The position numbers were made by a program, and so were the translations under genes. The notes under the pieces are model-generated. The model was not told the origin of the DNA, did not search any database, and was given only the letters and a program-made list of their open reading frames with translations. From an uncultured Alphaproteobacteria bacterium (GTDB lineage: Bacteria > Pseudomonadota > Alphaproteobacteria > Thalassobaculales > Thalassobaculaceae), in the NCBI GenBank assembly GCA_902589475.1, contig CACITD010000012.1:1-53820 (forward strand): DNA of 53,820 nucleotides. Reading direction: 5' to 3'. Below are positions 16,477 to 26,267 of the stretch, in pieces (the first letter of the stretch is position 1; each line of letters begins with the position of its first letter).

Positions 16477-17504
16477 ATCGTGGGATCCTCCGAAGTTCTA
16501 ACTATTAATTTCCCAAAATTTTTGCCTTTTAAGAGGCCCATAAAGGCTTCCGGTGCGTTTTCTAAGCCATCTACAAAATCCTCTTTATAAACTATTTCTC
16601 CCGATTTTATCCAAGAACTCATGTCTTTTTCGAATTCAGGGAACCGATCCCAGCGTTCGGTAATTATGAAGCCCTGTAATTTAAGGCGGTTTGTAAGTAT
16701 AGAACGAGTAAGTTTTGGAAGTAGGTTAGGCCCAGGGAAATCCCCCACATGACTATACCTTGAGATAAGGCCGCATACCGGAATACGCGCAAAAGAATTT
16801 ACAAGCGGCAATACAGCTTCAAAGACTTTACCTCCCACATTCTCAAAGTAAACGTCAACTCCGTCTTTACAAACGTTAGCCAATTCACTTTCCAAATCAT
16901 CACTTAAATGACTTAGACAATGATCAAAGCCTAATTCGTTAACAACATAATCACACTTTTCTTGGGATCCAGCCACTCCTACAACTTTGCAACCTTTTAA
17001 TTTACCAATCTGACCAACAACAGCACCAACTGCACCAGAAGCGGCGGAAACGACAAGTGTATCACCTGCCTTAGGTTCACCAATGTCTAATAGTCCGACA
17101 TAAGCCGTCATTCCAGGCATTCCCAGAATTCCAATAGCAGTAGAAATTGGCGCAATTGTTGGGTCAATTTTCCTCACACCAGCCCCATCGGAGATGATAT
17201 GAGTTCGCCAGCCAAACATTCCAGTCACAATATCACCCTCTTTGAAGCGAGCGTTTTTACTTTCCATTACCTCTGCAACAGTGCCTGCTCCCATAACGTC
17301 CCCTATCGCCACAGGTACAGCATAAGACTTAGCGTCATCCATCCGTCCTCGCATGTATGGATCAAGGGATTGGTAAATAATGCGACAAAGCATTTCGCCA
17401 TCACCGACAGGTGGCAAGTCAGCAGTTACAACTCGAAAATCACTATGTTTCGGATCTCCAATTGGCCGAGCTGCCAATTCTATTTGGGTACATTTTATTG
17501 CCAT
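16473..17504 (-). CDS. Medium-chain NADP-dependent oxidoreductase (leukotriene B4 12-hydroxydehydrogenase/CurA-like)
   Basis: This zinc-free MDR protein of 343 residues has SLDPYMRGRMDD (the PTGR/CurA signature), the nucleotide-binding AASGAVGAVVGQIGKLKG and FENVGG. Such enzymes reduce alpha,beta-unsaturated ketones or aldehydes with NADPH. Two starts are possible; the ATG at 17502-17504 is chosen because GGAG lies six bases before it. The downstream MaoC gene overlaps by four bases. Confidence 0.88.
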   Translation of the reverse strand: MAIKCTQIELAARPIGDPKHSDFRVVTADLPPVGDGEMLCRIIYQSLDPYMRGRMDDAKSYAVPVAIGDVMGAGTVAEVMESKNARFKEGDIVTGMFGWRTHIISDGAGVRKIDPTIAPISTAIGILGMPGMTAYVGLLDIGEPKAGDTLVVSAASGAVGAVVGQIGKLKGCKVVGVAGSQEKCDYVVNELGFDHCLSHLSDDLESELANVCKDGVDVYFENVGGKVFEAVLPLVNSFARIPVCGLISRYSHVGDFPGPNLLPKLTRSILTNRLKLQGFIITERWDRFPEFEKDMSSWIKSGEIVYKEDFVDGLENAPEAFMGLLKGKNFGKLIVRTSEDPTI

Positions 17505-17812
17505 AAGAAACTCCACGAAACAGAAAACCCACTAATTTCAAGTAACTCATTTTCTACGCCTTTTAAAGGACAAAAACCAAAACACGATCATGAACTGGAT
17601 TTTTGGCGACATAACTAACCGCTGGGCCGTTTGGGAAAATGCTCTGCTAAGTAAAATGCTTTCTAGAAGCATAATCATACCTATACTTGCTGTACGTTTT
17701 TATTTTCGCCAACGGTAATTCTATTTGCAGTCTGATGGTGTGCTTTTCTAAAACGAGGCGGCCTTTATATAACGAAGTATATTGAGTAACCTAAAGCGAA
17801 AGCAAATTTGCT
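17505..17812. other. Gene-free stretch between the MDR gene and ridA
   Basis: About 308 bases with no convincing coding sequence on either strand. It holds the upstream region of the minus-strand MDR/MaoC pair, an inverted repeat at 17656-17672, and a 16-base palindrome at the end of ridA. No tRNA, riboswitch or strong U-tailed terminator was recognised. Confidence 0.5.
17656..17672. promoter_or_regulatory. Operator-like inverted repeat upstream of the MDR/MaoC pair
   Basis: ATGCTT and AAGCAT flank a five-base centre (TCTAG), giving a 17-base imperfect palindrome about 150 bases before the MDR start codon. Size and form fit a site for a dimeric regulator, but no regulator is adjacent and the distance is long. 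Confidence 0.25.
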
Positions 17813-17814
17813 TT
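17799..17814. repeat. 16-base perfect palindrome at the 3' end of ridA
   Basis: AAAGCAAATTTGCTTT is self-complementary and overlaps the ridA stop codon. In the ridA direction it would form a short hairpin but is followed by CGCTTTAGG rather than a U-run, so it is at best a weak terminator or RNA end-stabilising element. Confidence 0.3.
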
Positions 17815-18211
17815 AACGAACGCCTTTTCCTATGTGAGCGATACCCTCTATCTCAACATATATATTCGGCGCTGCAAGTTTTGAAACCTCAACTAAAGAA
17901 CAGGCAGGGAAATCACCCTTAAAAAACTCCGCCCTTGCCTGCCAGACCTGCTTGTTATTTTCGATACGAGTAACAAAAATAGTTAACTTGGTGAAGTCGG
18001 ACATCTTTCCGCCAGCTGCTTCTATCAGGGCTTTGTGTTTTTTGAATATGATTTTGGTTTGCTCATATTCATCAACCCCATCAATTGTTACGCCATCAGC
18101 ATTTCGTGCTGTAAGACCGGCAATATATGCTATACCATCGCAAACGATGCAGTTCGACCATAGCTCCGGAGCGGGTTCTGCAACTTTCGGACTAGTATAT
18201 CGCTTAATCAT
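17813..18211 (-). CDS. RidA/YjgF-family protein
   Basis: The 132-residue protein has the RidA fold, with IAYIAGLTA, the central KHKALIEAAGGKMSDFTKLT and a C-terminal VEIEGIAHI. The family deaminates reactive enamines and imines; the conserved arginine of true RidA, usually in the G-x-C-R-x-x-V-E region, is replaced by FPACSLVEVSKL, so this is probably an Rid subgroup without the standard deaminase site. It lies alone between the MDR/MaoC pair and a divergent cyclase-family gene. No strong ribosome site is visible at its ATG. Confidence 0.85.
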   Translation of the reverse strand: MIKRYTSPKVAEPAPELWSNCIVCDGIAYIAGLTARNADGVTIDGVDEYEQTKIIFKKHKALIEAAGGKMSDFTKLTIFVTRIENNKQVWQARAEFFKGDFPACSLVEVSKLAAPNIYVEIEGIAHIGKGVR

Positions 18212-18362
18212 ATAACAACAGTATCTAACCCTATCTAATCGATCAAACCTTTTTCAAAACGTATAAGTGCGAGCCATGCTTTGAAGGTTAATAACTTAAC
18301 TTGGGTCCATGATCCTGTTAACATGGAAGCGACAAAGAATATTTTCACCTGGAAACCTTATT

Positions 18363-19049
18363 ATGCCTCTGATAGATCTAAGCCGTACAATAGAGCACCG
18401 AACTCCAGCTCATCCATCACATCCTCCCGTTATCATGACCGTTTGGAATGACCATGACGAGATTAAAAAAGCTGGCAAGACGTCATTCTCTTCGAAATCC
18501 TTGAGTTTGTCTATGAGTGATCATTCCACTACTCATGTCGACGCACCCTGCCATTTCAACCCAGCAAAAGATGCGCCCTCAATTGATAAGGTGCCGCTTG
18601 AAGACTTTTACACGGAAGCGATTTGCCTTGATCTTTCAAATGTTCCACTTAAACACCAAATAACGGTTTCCGAAATGGATCAGGCTTTGACTAAGTCGGG
18701 TCAGGAAATCAAACCACGTGATACTGTTTTGATTTATATGGCGGTCAATGAAAGGCTATTTGGAAAACCGGAATATCTGCATGATTTTCCTGGTTTACAT
18801 GTTGACGCAGTGCATTGGCTTGCCGATAAAGGAATTGTAATGTTTGGTGTTGAAGCAATAAGCCCAGCACCTGAAGGCGAGCCAAATTTCAAGGCTCATA
18901 TGGCATGCGCGGAAAGAGGAATAACGCATATGGAAGGCTTAATGAACCTCGATCAACTTATTGACAAAGGTCGTTTTCAATTCATCGGGTTCCCCCTTAA
19001 AATAAAAGGTGGCACCGGAAGTCCTATTCGAGCTGTGGCCGTTGTCTAG
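18363..19049 (+). CDS. Cyclase-family metal-dependent hydrolase (kynurenine formamidase/isatin hydrolase fold)
   Basis: This 228-residue protein has DLSRTIEHRTPAHPSH at the start and the metal-binding motif HSTTHVDAPCHF, corresponding to the H-x-G-T-H-x-D-x-P-x-H-F motif of the family with T in place of G. The ATG at 18363 is chosen over an in-frame start 54 bases earlier because the family begins with this segment and GGAAA precedes it. Members open amide or lactam rings or cleave formamides. The substrate is not evident; the neighbouring RidA and hydantoinase-type genes favour a nitrogen compound. Confidence 0.85.
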   Translation: MPLIDLSRTIEHRTPAHPSHPPVIMTVWNDHDEIKKAGKTSFSSKSLSLSMSDHSTTHVDAPCHFNPAKDAPSIDKVPLEDFYTEAICLDLSNVPLKHQITVSEMDQALTKSGQEIKPRDTVLIYMAVNERLFGKPEYLHDFPGLHVDAVHWLADKGIVMFGVEAISPAPEGEPNFKAHMACAERGITHMEGLMNLDQLIDKGRFQFIGFPLKIKGGTGSPIRAVAVV

Positions 19050-19058
19050 TCCCGAAAA

Positions 19059-20579
19059 CTACGGTTCCTTTTGAGGCAAACGCATAAACATAGCAAGTGG
19101 TGCTGCTAGAAACGCAGCAAGCGCCATTAAGTGAAAAGAATTGATATAACCAATCATACTCGCCTGACGCAATATTTCCGCCGACACCTGGTGTAAACCG
19201 AGCAAACCATCCGGCATCCAATCGCTCGGTAGTGGAGGGATACTATGCCCCTTGTAAAATAACGATAAATTCTCGGATATATTCGAATAACTTTGGGAAG
19301 TCGTTCTAAGCAATACAAGTACAGACAGGGAAATAAAAATACTTGAACCAAAATTTCGCATTAGAGTAAAAATTGTGGTTCCCTCCGTGATTTGCTTTTT
19401 CGGCAAGGTAGCAAAAGCGAGAATAGCCATAGGTGTGAAAGCAATACTTTGCCCGAAGCCGAGTAAAACATTTGTCCAGATGATATCAAAATTAGTCAGA
19501 TTGATATCAAACTGTGCCATCATGTAGCTGGCGAAGGCTTGAATGAGTAACCCAATGCTTAGTGAAACTCTTGGTAAGGATTTAGTAAGTGGAATTATCA
19601 CTAGAAATGCAATCCAGTTTCCAAATCCTCTGGAACCCACCAATATTCCAATGAGGCTATCCGGATACCCTCGCAGATCATGCAATAAACTCGGAAATAA
19701 CACCAAGCCTGTGAATGCTAATGTTCCCATTATGAAAGAAATAATGGTACCTAAACTAAAATTTTTATCCAAAAATATCCGAAGGTTAACAAAAGGATCT
19801 TTTGCAAAAAAACAATGCACTAAAAATATCCAAAACGACAATAAACCGATGATTGTAAGAAATGTTATGACCTGAGAATCAAACCAATCAAGTCTATGAC
19901 CTCGATCAAAAATTAGTTGCAATGCAATAATTGCTAGTGACAAAGCAAGAAAGCCAATCCAATCAAAGTGATTCCGTTCACCTCTATTATGACTTGATAA
20001 AGCGAACCAAATGCAGGCAAGAGTTAAAGCACCGACTGGGACTAAGATAAAAAAAGCTGCTCGCCAGTCATATAGCTCTGCCATCATACTTCCTATAACT
20101 GGCCCAACAACCGGGCCAAAAACAGCACCTACTCCCCACAAAACAATGGCGGTTGGTTGAAGGTGCTTTGGAAAACTAGAAAGTATTATAGCTTGCCCGA
20201 GGGGCATAATGGGTGCTCCAAAGATACCCTGTCCAATCCGAAAAAGTATCAAGGTTTCTAAATTCGGTGCAACAGCACACAAAAAAGAGCTAATCGTAAA
20301 ACCGAAAACCGTCCCAAACATAAGGGTACGCCAACCTAACCGGCCCGCTAGCCAACCAGTTAGTGGGGTGGCCACGGCAGCCGCAACAAGATTTAATGTG
20401 ATGGACCAAGATGCTTCATCTTGACTAACGGACATTGTCCCTCGGATTTGGGGTAGTACCACATTAGCAATGGTTATGGTCATGCCAAACAGCATGTTTG
20501 ATAGTTGAACCATCAAAAGTATTAGCCAAAGCTTTAGGCCAATTTGAAATATATTCTTCGGAGCGCTCGACCCACTCAT
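19059..20579 (-). CDS. DHA2-family multidrug efflux transporter (EmrB/QacA type)
   Basis: This 506-residue membrane protein has many hydrophobic segments, consistent with the 14 helices of DHA2 transporters. Motif A-like GWLAGRLGWRTLM lies after helix 2, the helix-5 motif C region is WGVGAVFGPVVGPVIGS, and the N-terminus is IANVVLPQIRGTMSVSQDEA, all typical of EmrB. It would export organic compounds with proton antiport. No EmrA membrane-fusion gene is adjacent, so it may work alone or with a distant partner. Downstream of the HyuAB pair on the same strand, separated by 54 bases. Confidence 0.9.
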   Translation of the reverse strand: MSGSSAPKNIFQIGLKLWLILLMVQLSNMLFGMTITIANVVLPQIRGTMSVSQDEASWSITLNLVAAAVATPLTGWLAGRLGWRTLMFGTVFGFTISSFLCAVAPNLETLILFRIGQGIFGAPIMPLGQAIILSSFPKHLQPTAIVLWGVGAVFGPVVGPVIGSMMAELYDWRAAFFILVPVGALTLACIWFALSSHNRGERNHFDWIGFLALSLAIIALQLIFDRGHRLDWFDSQVITFLTIIGLLSFWIFLVHCFFAKDPFVNLRIFLDKNFSLGTIISFIMGTLAFTGLVLFPSLLHDLRGYPDSLIGILVGSRGFGNWIAFLVIIPLTKSLPRVSLSIGLLIQAFASYMMAQFDINLTNFDIIWTNVLLGFGQSIAFTPMAILAFATLPKKQITEGTTIFTLMRNFGSSIFISLSVLVLLRTTSQSYSNISENLSLFYKGHSIPPLPSDWMPDGLLGLHQVSAEILRQASMIGYINSFHLMALAAFLAAPLAMFMRLPQKEP

Positions 20580-20633
20580 AAAATAACTACCTTAATTTGA
20601 GCAAGGCTGAGTCTTGTGATCTAAAACTAGAAC

Positions 20634-22301
20634 TTAACTGGAGTATCCATAGTCTTCTTTAGCCTTTGACTCGCTTATAAGGCCATTCAAAAGATCATTT
20701 TCGACCTTTTTGGGATCCCTACCTTTAGCATTACCAAGACCGCCCCCTCCCGGCATCTCTATTATTATTCTATCTCCAGCAGGAATACTTTGGCGTCCCT
20801 TACCCATAAGTTCTTGTCCTGATTTCAGGTAGAGTCGCCCTGTCTTACCACTACTGCCACCGTTTCTACCCCGAGGGGGATGAATAACACGATCAAACAT
20901 CGAATTAATGGCAAACGGGGCTCCTTGAGCATGTGATATTTCCATTACTTGCCCAACTCCTCCCCTGTAGACACCTGGGCCACCACTATCCATTCTATAC
21001 TCCTTCTTCCAAAAGATTAATGGGGCAATCGTCTCGTTGACTTCTATGGGGGTATTTTTGACACCTGAAGGAAAAGCCGTGGCATCTAGTCCGTCCTTCG
21101 CTGGGCGCGCACCGGTTCCACCGGAATGAAATGTATTCATCGCAAACGGTTTAGCATCGCCGTAGTCCTCGTCTGTTAGCCCATGCCCCCCTAGAAGAAC
21201 GGGGTTCCAGAGACAGGATGTACCTTCAGCAGGCACTCTGTCGGGTATAACCTGGTTTAAGCACCCTAAGACTACGTCTGGCAGCATCTGTCCTATAACA
21301 TGCCGCCCCGTGACTGCTGCGGGATGAGGAGCATTTAAAATACAACCTGAAGGCGCCTTAATTCTAACGGGGCTCAATGACCCTGCATTGTTTGGAACCC
21401 GAGACCCGATCACACACCGAACGCCGAAGGTAGCATAGGCTTCTGTATACGTTACTGGAACATTTATTCCATACGACGAAGTGCCAGAAGTCCCCGTGAA
21501 ATCAAGATCTATCCCGGTTTCTGAAATTGTCATTTCACAAACTAGATCTAATTCTTTTTCGAACCCATCGATGCGCATGGAATTTTTATATTTACCAAAC
21601 TTTAGACCTTTAACCTCCTCTAGCATTCCGCGTTTAGACGTTTCGATGATGTGATCGCTTAAATGATCCAGATTCGACATCCCAAATTCGTCCATCATGG
21701 CAACAAGCCGACGCCCCCCTACTTCATTACATGAAGCAAGAGAATATAAATCACCTTCCACTTCCACCGGATTTCGCACATTTGCTCTAATGATAGAAAA
21801 GATAATCTCTGAAAATTTTCCTTTTTTTGCCAGTGGCATGATAGGAATATTTAATCCTTCCTCATAAACTTGTCTTCCGTCAGCACCAAAACCTCTCCCC
21901 CCAACATCAACAACGTGAGTAGTACAAGCGAAAATTGCAACCGCCTCTCCATTTCGGAACGTTGGTGTGACGACGGTAAAATCGTTTAAATGACCAGTCC
22001 CCTTCCAAGGGTCGTTAGTCACATAAACGTCGCCCTCTTCCATCTCTTTAAGTGGAAAAATTTCTAAAAAAGATCCTACCGACGCAGCCATTGCATTGAC
22101 ATGGCCCGGCGTGCCGGTGACCGCCTGAGCAAGCATTCTCCCATCACAATCAAATACCCCTGCCGAGATGTCCCCAGCCTCGCGGGCGGCTGTTGAAAAT
22201 GCAGTTCTAACCAATACTTGGGCCTGCTCCTCAACAACCGAGAGAATTCGATTCCATTGAATTTGAAGATTAATTTGCTCAAGAGCGTTATTTACCGTCA
22301 T
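20634..22301 (-). CDS. Hydantoinase B / oxoprolinase-family protein (HyuB)
   Basis: This 555-residue protein matches the hydantoinase B superfamily: VRTAFSTAAREAGDISAGVF, VYVTNDPWKGTGHLNDF, the C-terminal MPGGGGLGNA and the glycine-rich PPRGRNGGSSG. It is the partner of HyuA 15 bases upstream. The pair belongs to the ATP-dependent N-methylhydantoinase/5-oxoprolinase/acetone carboxylase superfamily, which opens lactam rings or carboxylates ketones. No third small subunit, as in acetone carboxylase, is present, favouring ring-opening. AGGAG lies eight bases before the ATG. Confidence 0.92.
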   Translation of the reverse strand: MTVNNALEQINLQIQWNRILSVVEEQAQVLVRTAFSTAAREAGDISAGVFDCDGRMLAQAVTGTPGHVNAMAASVGSFLEIFPLKEMEEGDVYVTNDPWKGTGHLNDFTVVTPTFRNGEAVAIFACTTHVVDVGGRGFGADGRQVYEEGLNIPIMPLAKKGKFSEIIFSIIRANVRNPVEVEGDLYSLASCNEVGGRRLVAMMDEFGMSNLDHLSDHIIETSKRGMLEEVKGLKFGKYKNSMRIDGFEKELDLVCEMTISETGIDLDFTGTSGTSSYGINVPVTYTEAYATFGVRCVIGSRVPNNAGSLSPVRIKAPSGCILNAPHPAAVTGRHVIGQMLPDVVLGCLNQVIPDRVPAEGTSCLWNPVLLGGHGLTDEDYGDAKPFAMNTFHSGGTGARPAKDGLDATAFPSGVKNTPIEVNETIAPLIFWKKEYRMDSGGPGVYRGGVGQVMEISHAQGAPFAINSMFDRVIHPPRGRNGGSSGKTGRLYLKSGQELMGKGRQSIPAGDRIIIEMPGGGGLGNAKGRDPKKVENDLLNGLISESKAKEDYGYSS

Positions 22302-22316
22302 GAAATAACTCCTAGT

Positions 22317-24389
22317 CTAGTCTTTCTCTATTACGAGATGTCCGAATTCATTTAATTGGAAGGAATAACCACTCGGTATGATAGTAGTGGTCTGAGTTTC
22401 GACAACTGCTGCCGGCCCAAAATTTTCTACGTGTGAACCCAATTCATTTCTTTGATAGACAGTGGCTTCAACGAAATCTGACAAGGAAGGGTCAAATAAC
22501 TTCCGTGTCCCCCCAAAACTGGAGGCCGAATTACTATCAACCTTTGTAAGAGCCTGGACCGGTGGCTGTCCGGGCGCGCTTACAGAAAGTGTCCAGCTCA
22601 GGATCTCTGGTTTTTGGCCAGGGACAGATCTGCCATAAAGGTTTGAATATTCACTTTCAAATAATTCACGCAGTGTATCAGCATCCTTTGCTTCTAAGTC
22701 GCGCACAGGAACTGGCACCACAATTTCGTGCCCCTGTCCCTCGTATCGCATGTAAGCCAGCCTTTGCTCCTTTAGCTCGGATGCATCTGATCCGGAAGTT
22801 ACAATTTCTCTCGCTTCTTCAGACATCTCTTTCATGAGCTCATTCACAATACCCGGATCGAAATACTGTAAGCTCATGTAACGACTTCTAACAACCTCGT
22901 AGGATATTGGAGCTCTCAAAAAGCCAATTGCAGAACCCACTCCCGCGCCTGCCGGGATAATGACCTTATTAATATCAAGTTTTTCCGCAAGTCTAAGAGC
23001 ATGTAGTGGTGCTGCTCCACCAAACGCAATCATTGATCTAGCACTTATATCTTTTCCCCATTCGATAGCATGGACTCTAGCAGCGTTCGCCATGTTTTCA
23101 TCGACAATTTCCGAAACCCCAAAAGCCGAAAGAGAACTATTCAAGGATAATTGATCGCCAACCGCCGTTTGAAGTGCTAAATCTGCCTTCTCCGGAGTGA
23201 GTTTAACAGCTCCACCGGCAAAATCCTTAGGGTCTATTCGTCCCAAGATGACATCTGCATCAGTAACGGTAGCATCCAGTCCACCTTGACCATAACAAGC
23301 GGGACCAGGAGATGCTCCTGAGCTTTCGGGCCCCACTGATATCCGTTTCATTTCGTCAACCTTTGCGATAGAGCCTCCACCTGCCCCTATTTCTACCATT
23401 TCAATGGCCGGGATGCGAAGTGGTAGGCCACTTCCCTTTAGATTTCTATAGACACGAGCTACTTCAAAAGTCCTCGTCATTTGAGGTGTATAATCATCAA
23501 TTAGACAGATTTTTGCCGTCGTACCTCCCATATCAAACGATAACACATTGTCTATCCCGCATTCTTTCGCTATTTCCGTTGCTAAAATAGCACCGCCAGC
23601 TGGTCCTGACTCGACCAATCGAACAGGAAATTTTATTGATGTATCCAGTGTTGTTAAACCACCCCCCGAAGTCATTAACAAAAATGGGCACATAAAGCCC
23701 ATTGATTGCAAAGCCTCATCAAGCTTTGTCAAATAACGCGACATCAAAGGCTGAACATAGGCATTAGCACAAGCCGTAGACTGTCGTTCATATTCTCTTA
23801 TTTCGGGGCAAACTTGACTTGAGAGCGTTATAGAAAGATCTGGCCGAGCAGCTGATAGACGCTCAGCTATTTTTTCCTCATGAATCGAATTTGCGTAGGA
23901 ATGAATCAACCCGATTGCTATTGCTTCGATTTCATTCTTGTCAATCATTGGAAGTAATTGCTCTATTGATTTATCTTCCAGTTGAATTAGCACCTCTCCA
24001 TTTACGTTCATTCTTTCCCTAATTCCCCAACGCAAATACCTTGGCACCAACGGCTTGGGACGATCTATGTTGATATCATACTGTTCGAACCTGTTCTCTT
24101 GCGCCATTTCAACAGAATCTCTCAGCCCTTCAGTGGTTATCAAAGCGACTTTTGCACCTTTACGCTCTATCAATGCATTCGTTGCTAGTGTTGTACCGTG
24201 AATTAGAATTTTGATTTCACTAGGCGAGATATTTGCTTCTTTAAGGGTGGACCGTATACCACTCAATACTCCTTCTTCGGGTTTGTCAGGAGTTGTCAGT
24301 ACTTTCTTAGTGGCCATACCCTCGGCGTGCTCAAGTGCTATATCCGTAAATGTCCCGCCAACATCGACTGCTATTCTAACGTTATCCAT
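22317..24389 (-). CDS. Hydantoinase A / oxoprolinase-family protein (HyuA)
   Basis: The 690-residue protein has an ASKHA ATPase core: VDVGGTFTDIAL at the start, IHGTTLATNALIERKGAKVA, LSFDMGGTTAKICLIDD and GGAAPLHALRLAE. It pairs with HyuB to make the large two-subunit enzyme that in eukaryotic OPLAH is fused in one chain. A start six codons upstream exists, but the ATG at 24387-24389 has GGTGA five bases before it. Substrate could be 5-oxoproline, a hydantoin or a related lactam; the pxp genes upstream already supply a 5-oxoprolinase. Confidence 0.92.
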   Translation of the reverse strand: MDNVRIAVDVGGTFTDIALEHAEGMATKKVLTTPDKPEEGVLSGIRSTLKEANISPSEIKILIHGTTLATNALIERKGAKVALITTEGLRDSVEMAQENRFEQYDINIDRPKPLVPRYLRWGIRERMNVNGEVLIQLEDKSIEQLLPMIDKNEIEAIAIGLIHSYANSIHEEKIAERLSAARPDLSITLSSQVCPEIREYERQSTACANAYVQPLMSRYLTKLDEALQSMGFMCPFLLMTSGGGLTTLDTSIKFPVRLVESGPAGGAILATEIAKECGIDNVLSFDMGGTTAKICLIDDYTPQMTRTFEVARVYRNLKGSGLPLRIPAIEMVEIGAGGGSIAKVDEMKRISVGPESSGASPGPACYGQGGLDATVTDADVILGRIDPKDFAGGAVKLTPEKADLALQTAVGDQLSLNSSLSAFGVSEIVDENMANAARVHAIEWGKDISARSMIAFGGAAPLHALRLAEKLDINKVIIPAGAGVGSAIGFLRAPISYEVVRSRYMSLQYFDPGIVNELMKEMSEEAREIVTSGSDASELKEQRLAYMRYEGQGHEIVVPVPVRDLEAKDADTLRELFESEYSNLYGRSVPGQKPEILSWTLSVSAPGQPPVQALTKVDSNSASSFGGTRKLFDPSLSDFVEATVYQRNELGSHVENFGPAAVVETQTTTIIPSGYSFQLNEFGHLVIEKD

Positions 24390-24446
24390 AAATTCACCTG
24401 TTTCCAAAAACTAATGTACTTTATTTATTTCAGACGCTGTTGCTTT

Positions 24447-26093
24447 TTAACTTTCACTATGCTCAAACTTATAGTCCTTAAATTGTTCTCTTAGCGACAT
24501 TTTGGAGATTTTCCCAGTCGCGGTGTGAGGTAATTCTTCAACAAACACAACATCATCTGGCAACCACCATTTTGCAACTTTATCATTCAGATATTCATGA
24601 ATATCCTCTAAATTTAACGTGACATTATTTTCAGTAACAGCGATCAGAAGCGGCCTTTCACCCCATTGGGGATGATACGCCGAGATAACTGCGCATTCCA
24701 TGATTGATGGATGTCCTTGTGCAGCATTTTCTAAATCGATCGAACTGATCCATTCTCCCCCAGACTTAATTAAGTCCTTAGTTCTGTCGACCAACATCAT
24801 GAAACCTTCTGGCGTTATTCTGGCAACATCACCGGTTTTTAACCATCCATCTTCGGTCATAGCTGCAACACTTGCCTCCTCGTCCTCATGGTATCCATCA
24901 ATTATTGCATGTCCCTTAACCTGCAACTCACCAAATGCTTTACCATCATGGGGTAATAATTCGCCATCTTCCCCAACAATTCTCATATCAACCGTATACA
25001 TACGGCGACCTTGATATGTTTTTAATTCTACCTTTTCATCAAAGGATAATTCGTTGGTTTGGGAGCCTAGGGTCGTAGTCGATCCTACGGGACTACATTC
25101 AGTCATCCCCCATCCATGGGTGACATCAACACCAAACTCTTTTTCAAGTTCCTGGATCATTGACCTTGGCACCGCAGACCCTCCTGAAAGCATAAATGAG
25201 AATTCTTGAGGTTTTCTTTTTTGTTTTCTCATTTCTGCTAACAGGCCTAGCCAGATTGTTGGCACTCCCCAAGCTGCTTTTACTCTTTCTTTGTCCATTA
25301 AAGAAAAAAGACTAGCACCATCGAGTGCCGCACCCGGAAACACTAATTTTGCTCCAACCAAAGGCACCGCAAATGGAAGCCCCCAGGCGTTTGCATGAAA
25401 TAATGGCACAACTGGAAGAACCGTCGAAGATGGTGTAAGCCCAACATCTGCAGCAAATGTAAGCATGCCAAAAGTGTGCAATAGTATTGAACGGTGAGAG
25501 TATAGTACACCCTTTGGATTACCTGTCGTCCCGGATGTATAGCATAAAGATGAAGCGGCTCTTTCGTCTAATTTTGGCCAACTTATAGTGGATGCCTCGG
25601 AGGAAATTAGTTCTTCAAAACACAAGGGTTTGGGCAAGGACGTGTCAGGCATATCGTCTTTATTGCAAAGAATAACATATATCAAATCATTCGGGAGGCG
25701 ATCGACTACTTTTTCCACGATCGGAACGAACGTTTGATCAATAAATATTATGCGGTCTTTTGCATGATTTATTACATAGATAATTTGGTCAGCAAACAAA
25801 CGAGGATTTATTGTGTGGCACACTGCTCCTATACCAGTAACAGCGTAGTATAACTCAAAATGCCGGTACCCATTCCATGCCAAGGTGGCAATCCGATCAC
25901 CTTCGTTTACACCTAACTTTTTAAGCGCATTAGCAAGCTGAGAGGTTCGGCTATGGGAGTCAGCATACGTATACCTATGAATATTCCCTTCAACAGTCTG
26001 CGACACTATCTCAGAAGAGCTTCTCACATCTGCTGCATAATCGATTATACTCGAAATTAGTAATGGCATATCCATCATGCGACCATTAAGCAT
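24447..26093 (-). CDS. Acyl-CoA synthetase, medium/long-chain type (DmdB/FadD-like)
   Basis: This 548-residue adenylating enzyme has the P-loop [11 protein letters not shown] (185-195), the A5 motif [11 protein letters not shown], the A7/A8 segment GWLKTGDVA and [12 protein letters not shown], and the catalytic lysine in TATGKISK. The family activates fatty or substituted propionic acids to CoA thioesters. The ATG at 26091-26093 is chosen because GGGAG precedes it; the in-frame upstream start has none. It heads the acyl-CoA degradation cluster, being the likely entry step for the SDR, kinase and dehydrogenases that follow. Confidence 0.9.
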   Translation of the reverse strand: MLNGRMMDMPLLISSIIDYAADVRSSSEIVSQTVEGNIHRYTYADSHSRTSQLANALKKLGVNEGDRIATLAWNGYRHFELYYAVTGIGAVCHTINPRLFADQIIYVINHAKDRIIFIDQTFVPIVEKVVDRLPNDLIYVILCNKDDMPDTSLPKPLCFEELISSEASTISWPKLDERAASSLCYTSGTTGNPKGVLYSHRSILLHTFGMLTFAADVGLTPSSTVLPVVPLFHANAWGLPFAVPLVGAKLVFPGAALDGASLFSLMDKERVKAAWGVPTIWLGLLAEMRKQKRKPQEFSFMLSGGSAVPRSMIQELEKEFGVDVTHGWGMTECSPVGSTTTLGSQTNELSFDEKVELKTYQGRRMYTVDMRIVGEDGELLPHDGKAFGELQVKGHAIIDGYHEDEEASVAAMTEDGWLKTGDVARITPEGFMMLVDRTKDLIKSGGEWISSIDLENAAQGHPSIMECAVISAYHPQWGERPLLIAVTENNVTLNLEDIHEYLNDKVAKWWLPDDVVFVEELPHTATGKISKMSLREQFKDYKFEHSES

Positions 26094-26267
26094 CGTGTTC
26101 TCCCTTACTAAAAAGCTTTTCACCCAATTTTTGATCATTAGGGAAAATTGATATATTGACCAATAAAAAATACCTCATCCGTGCAAAAATTTATCGAAAC
26201 GGCGGAAGTCCAATGACGAGTCTTTCCAAACTGGAATACCCAACCTTAGAACCGATCACTTCGCTGA

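Noticed and set aside
17799-17814. Rho-independent terminator of ridA
   Set aside because: The palindrome is AT-rich and is not followed by a U-run in the ridA direction.
19543-19875. Plus-strand frame of 110 residues inside the DHA2 exporter
   Set aside because: It is fully antisense to a well-supported transporter gene.
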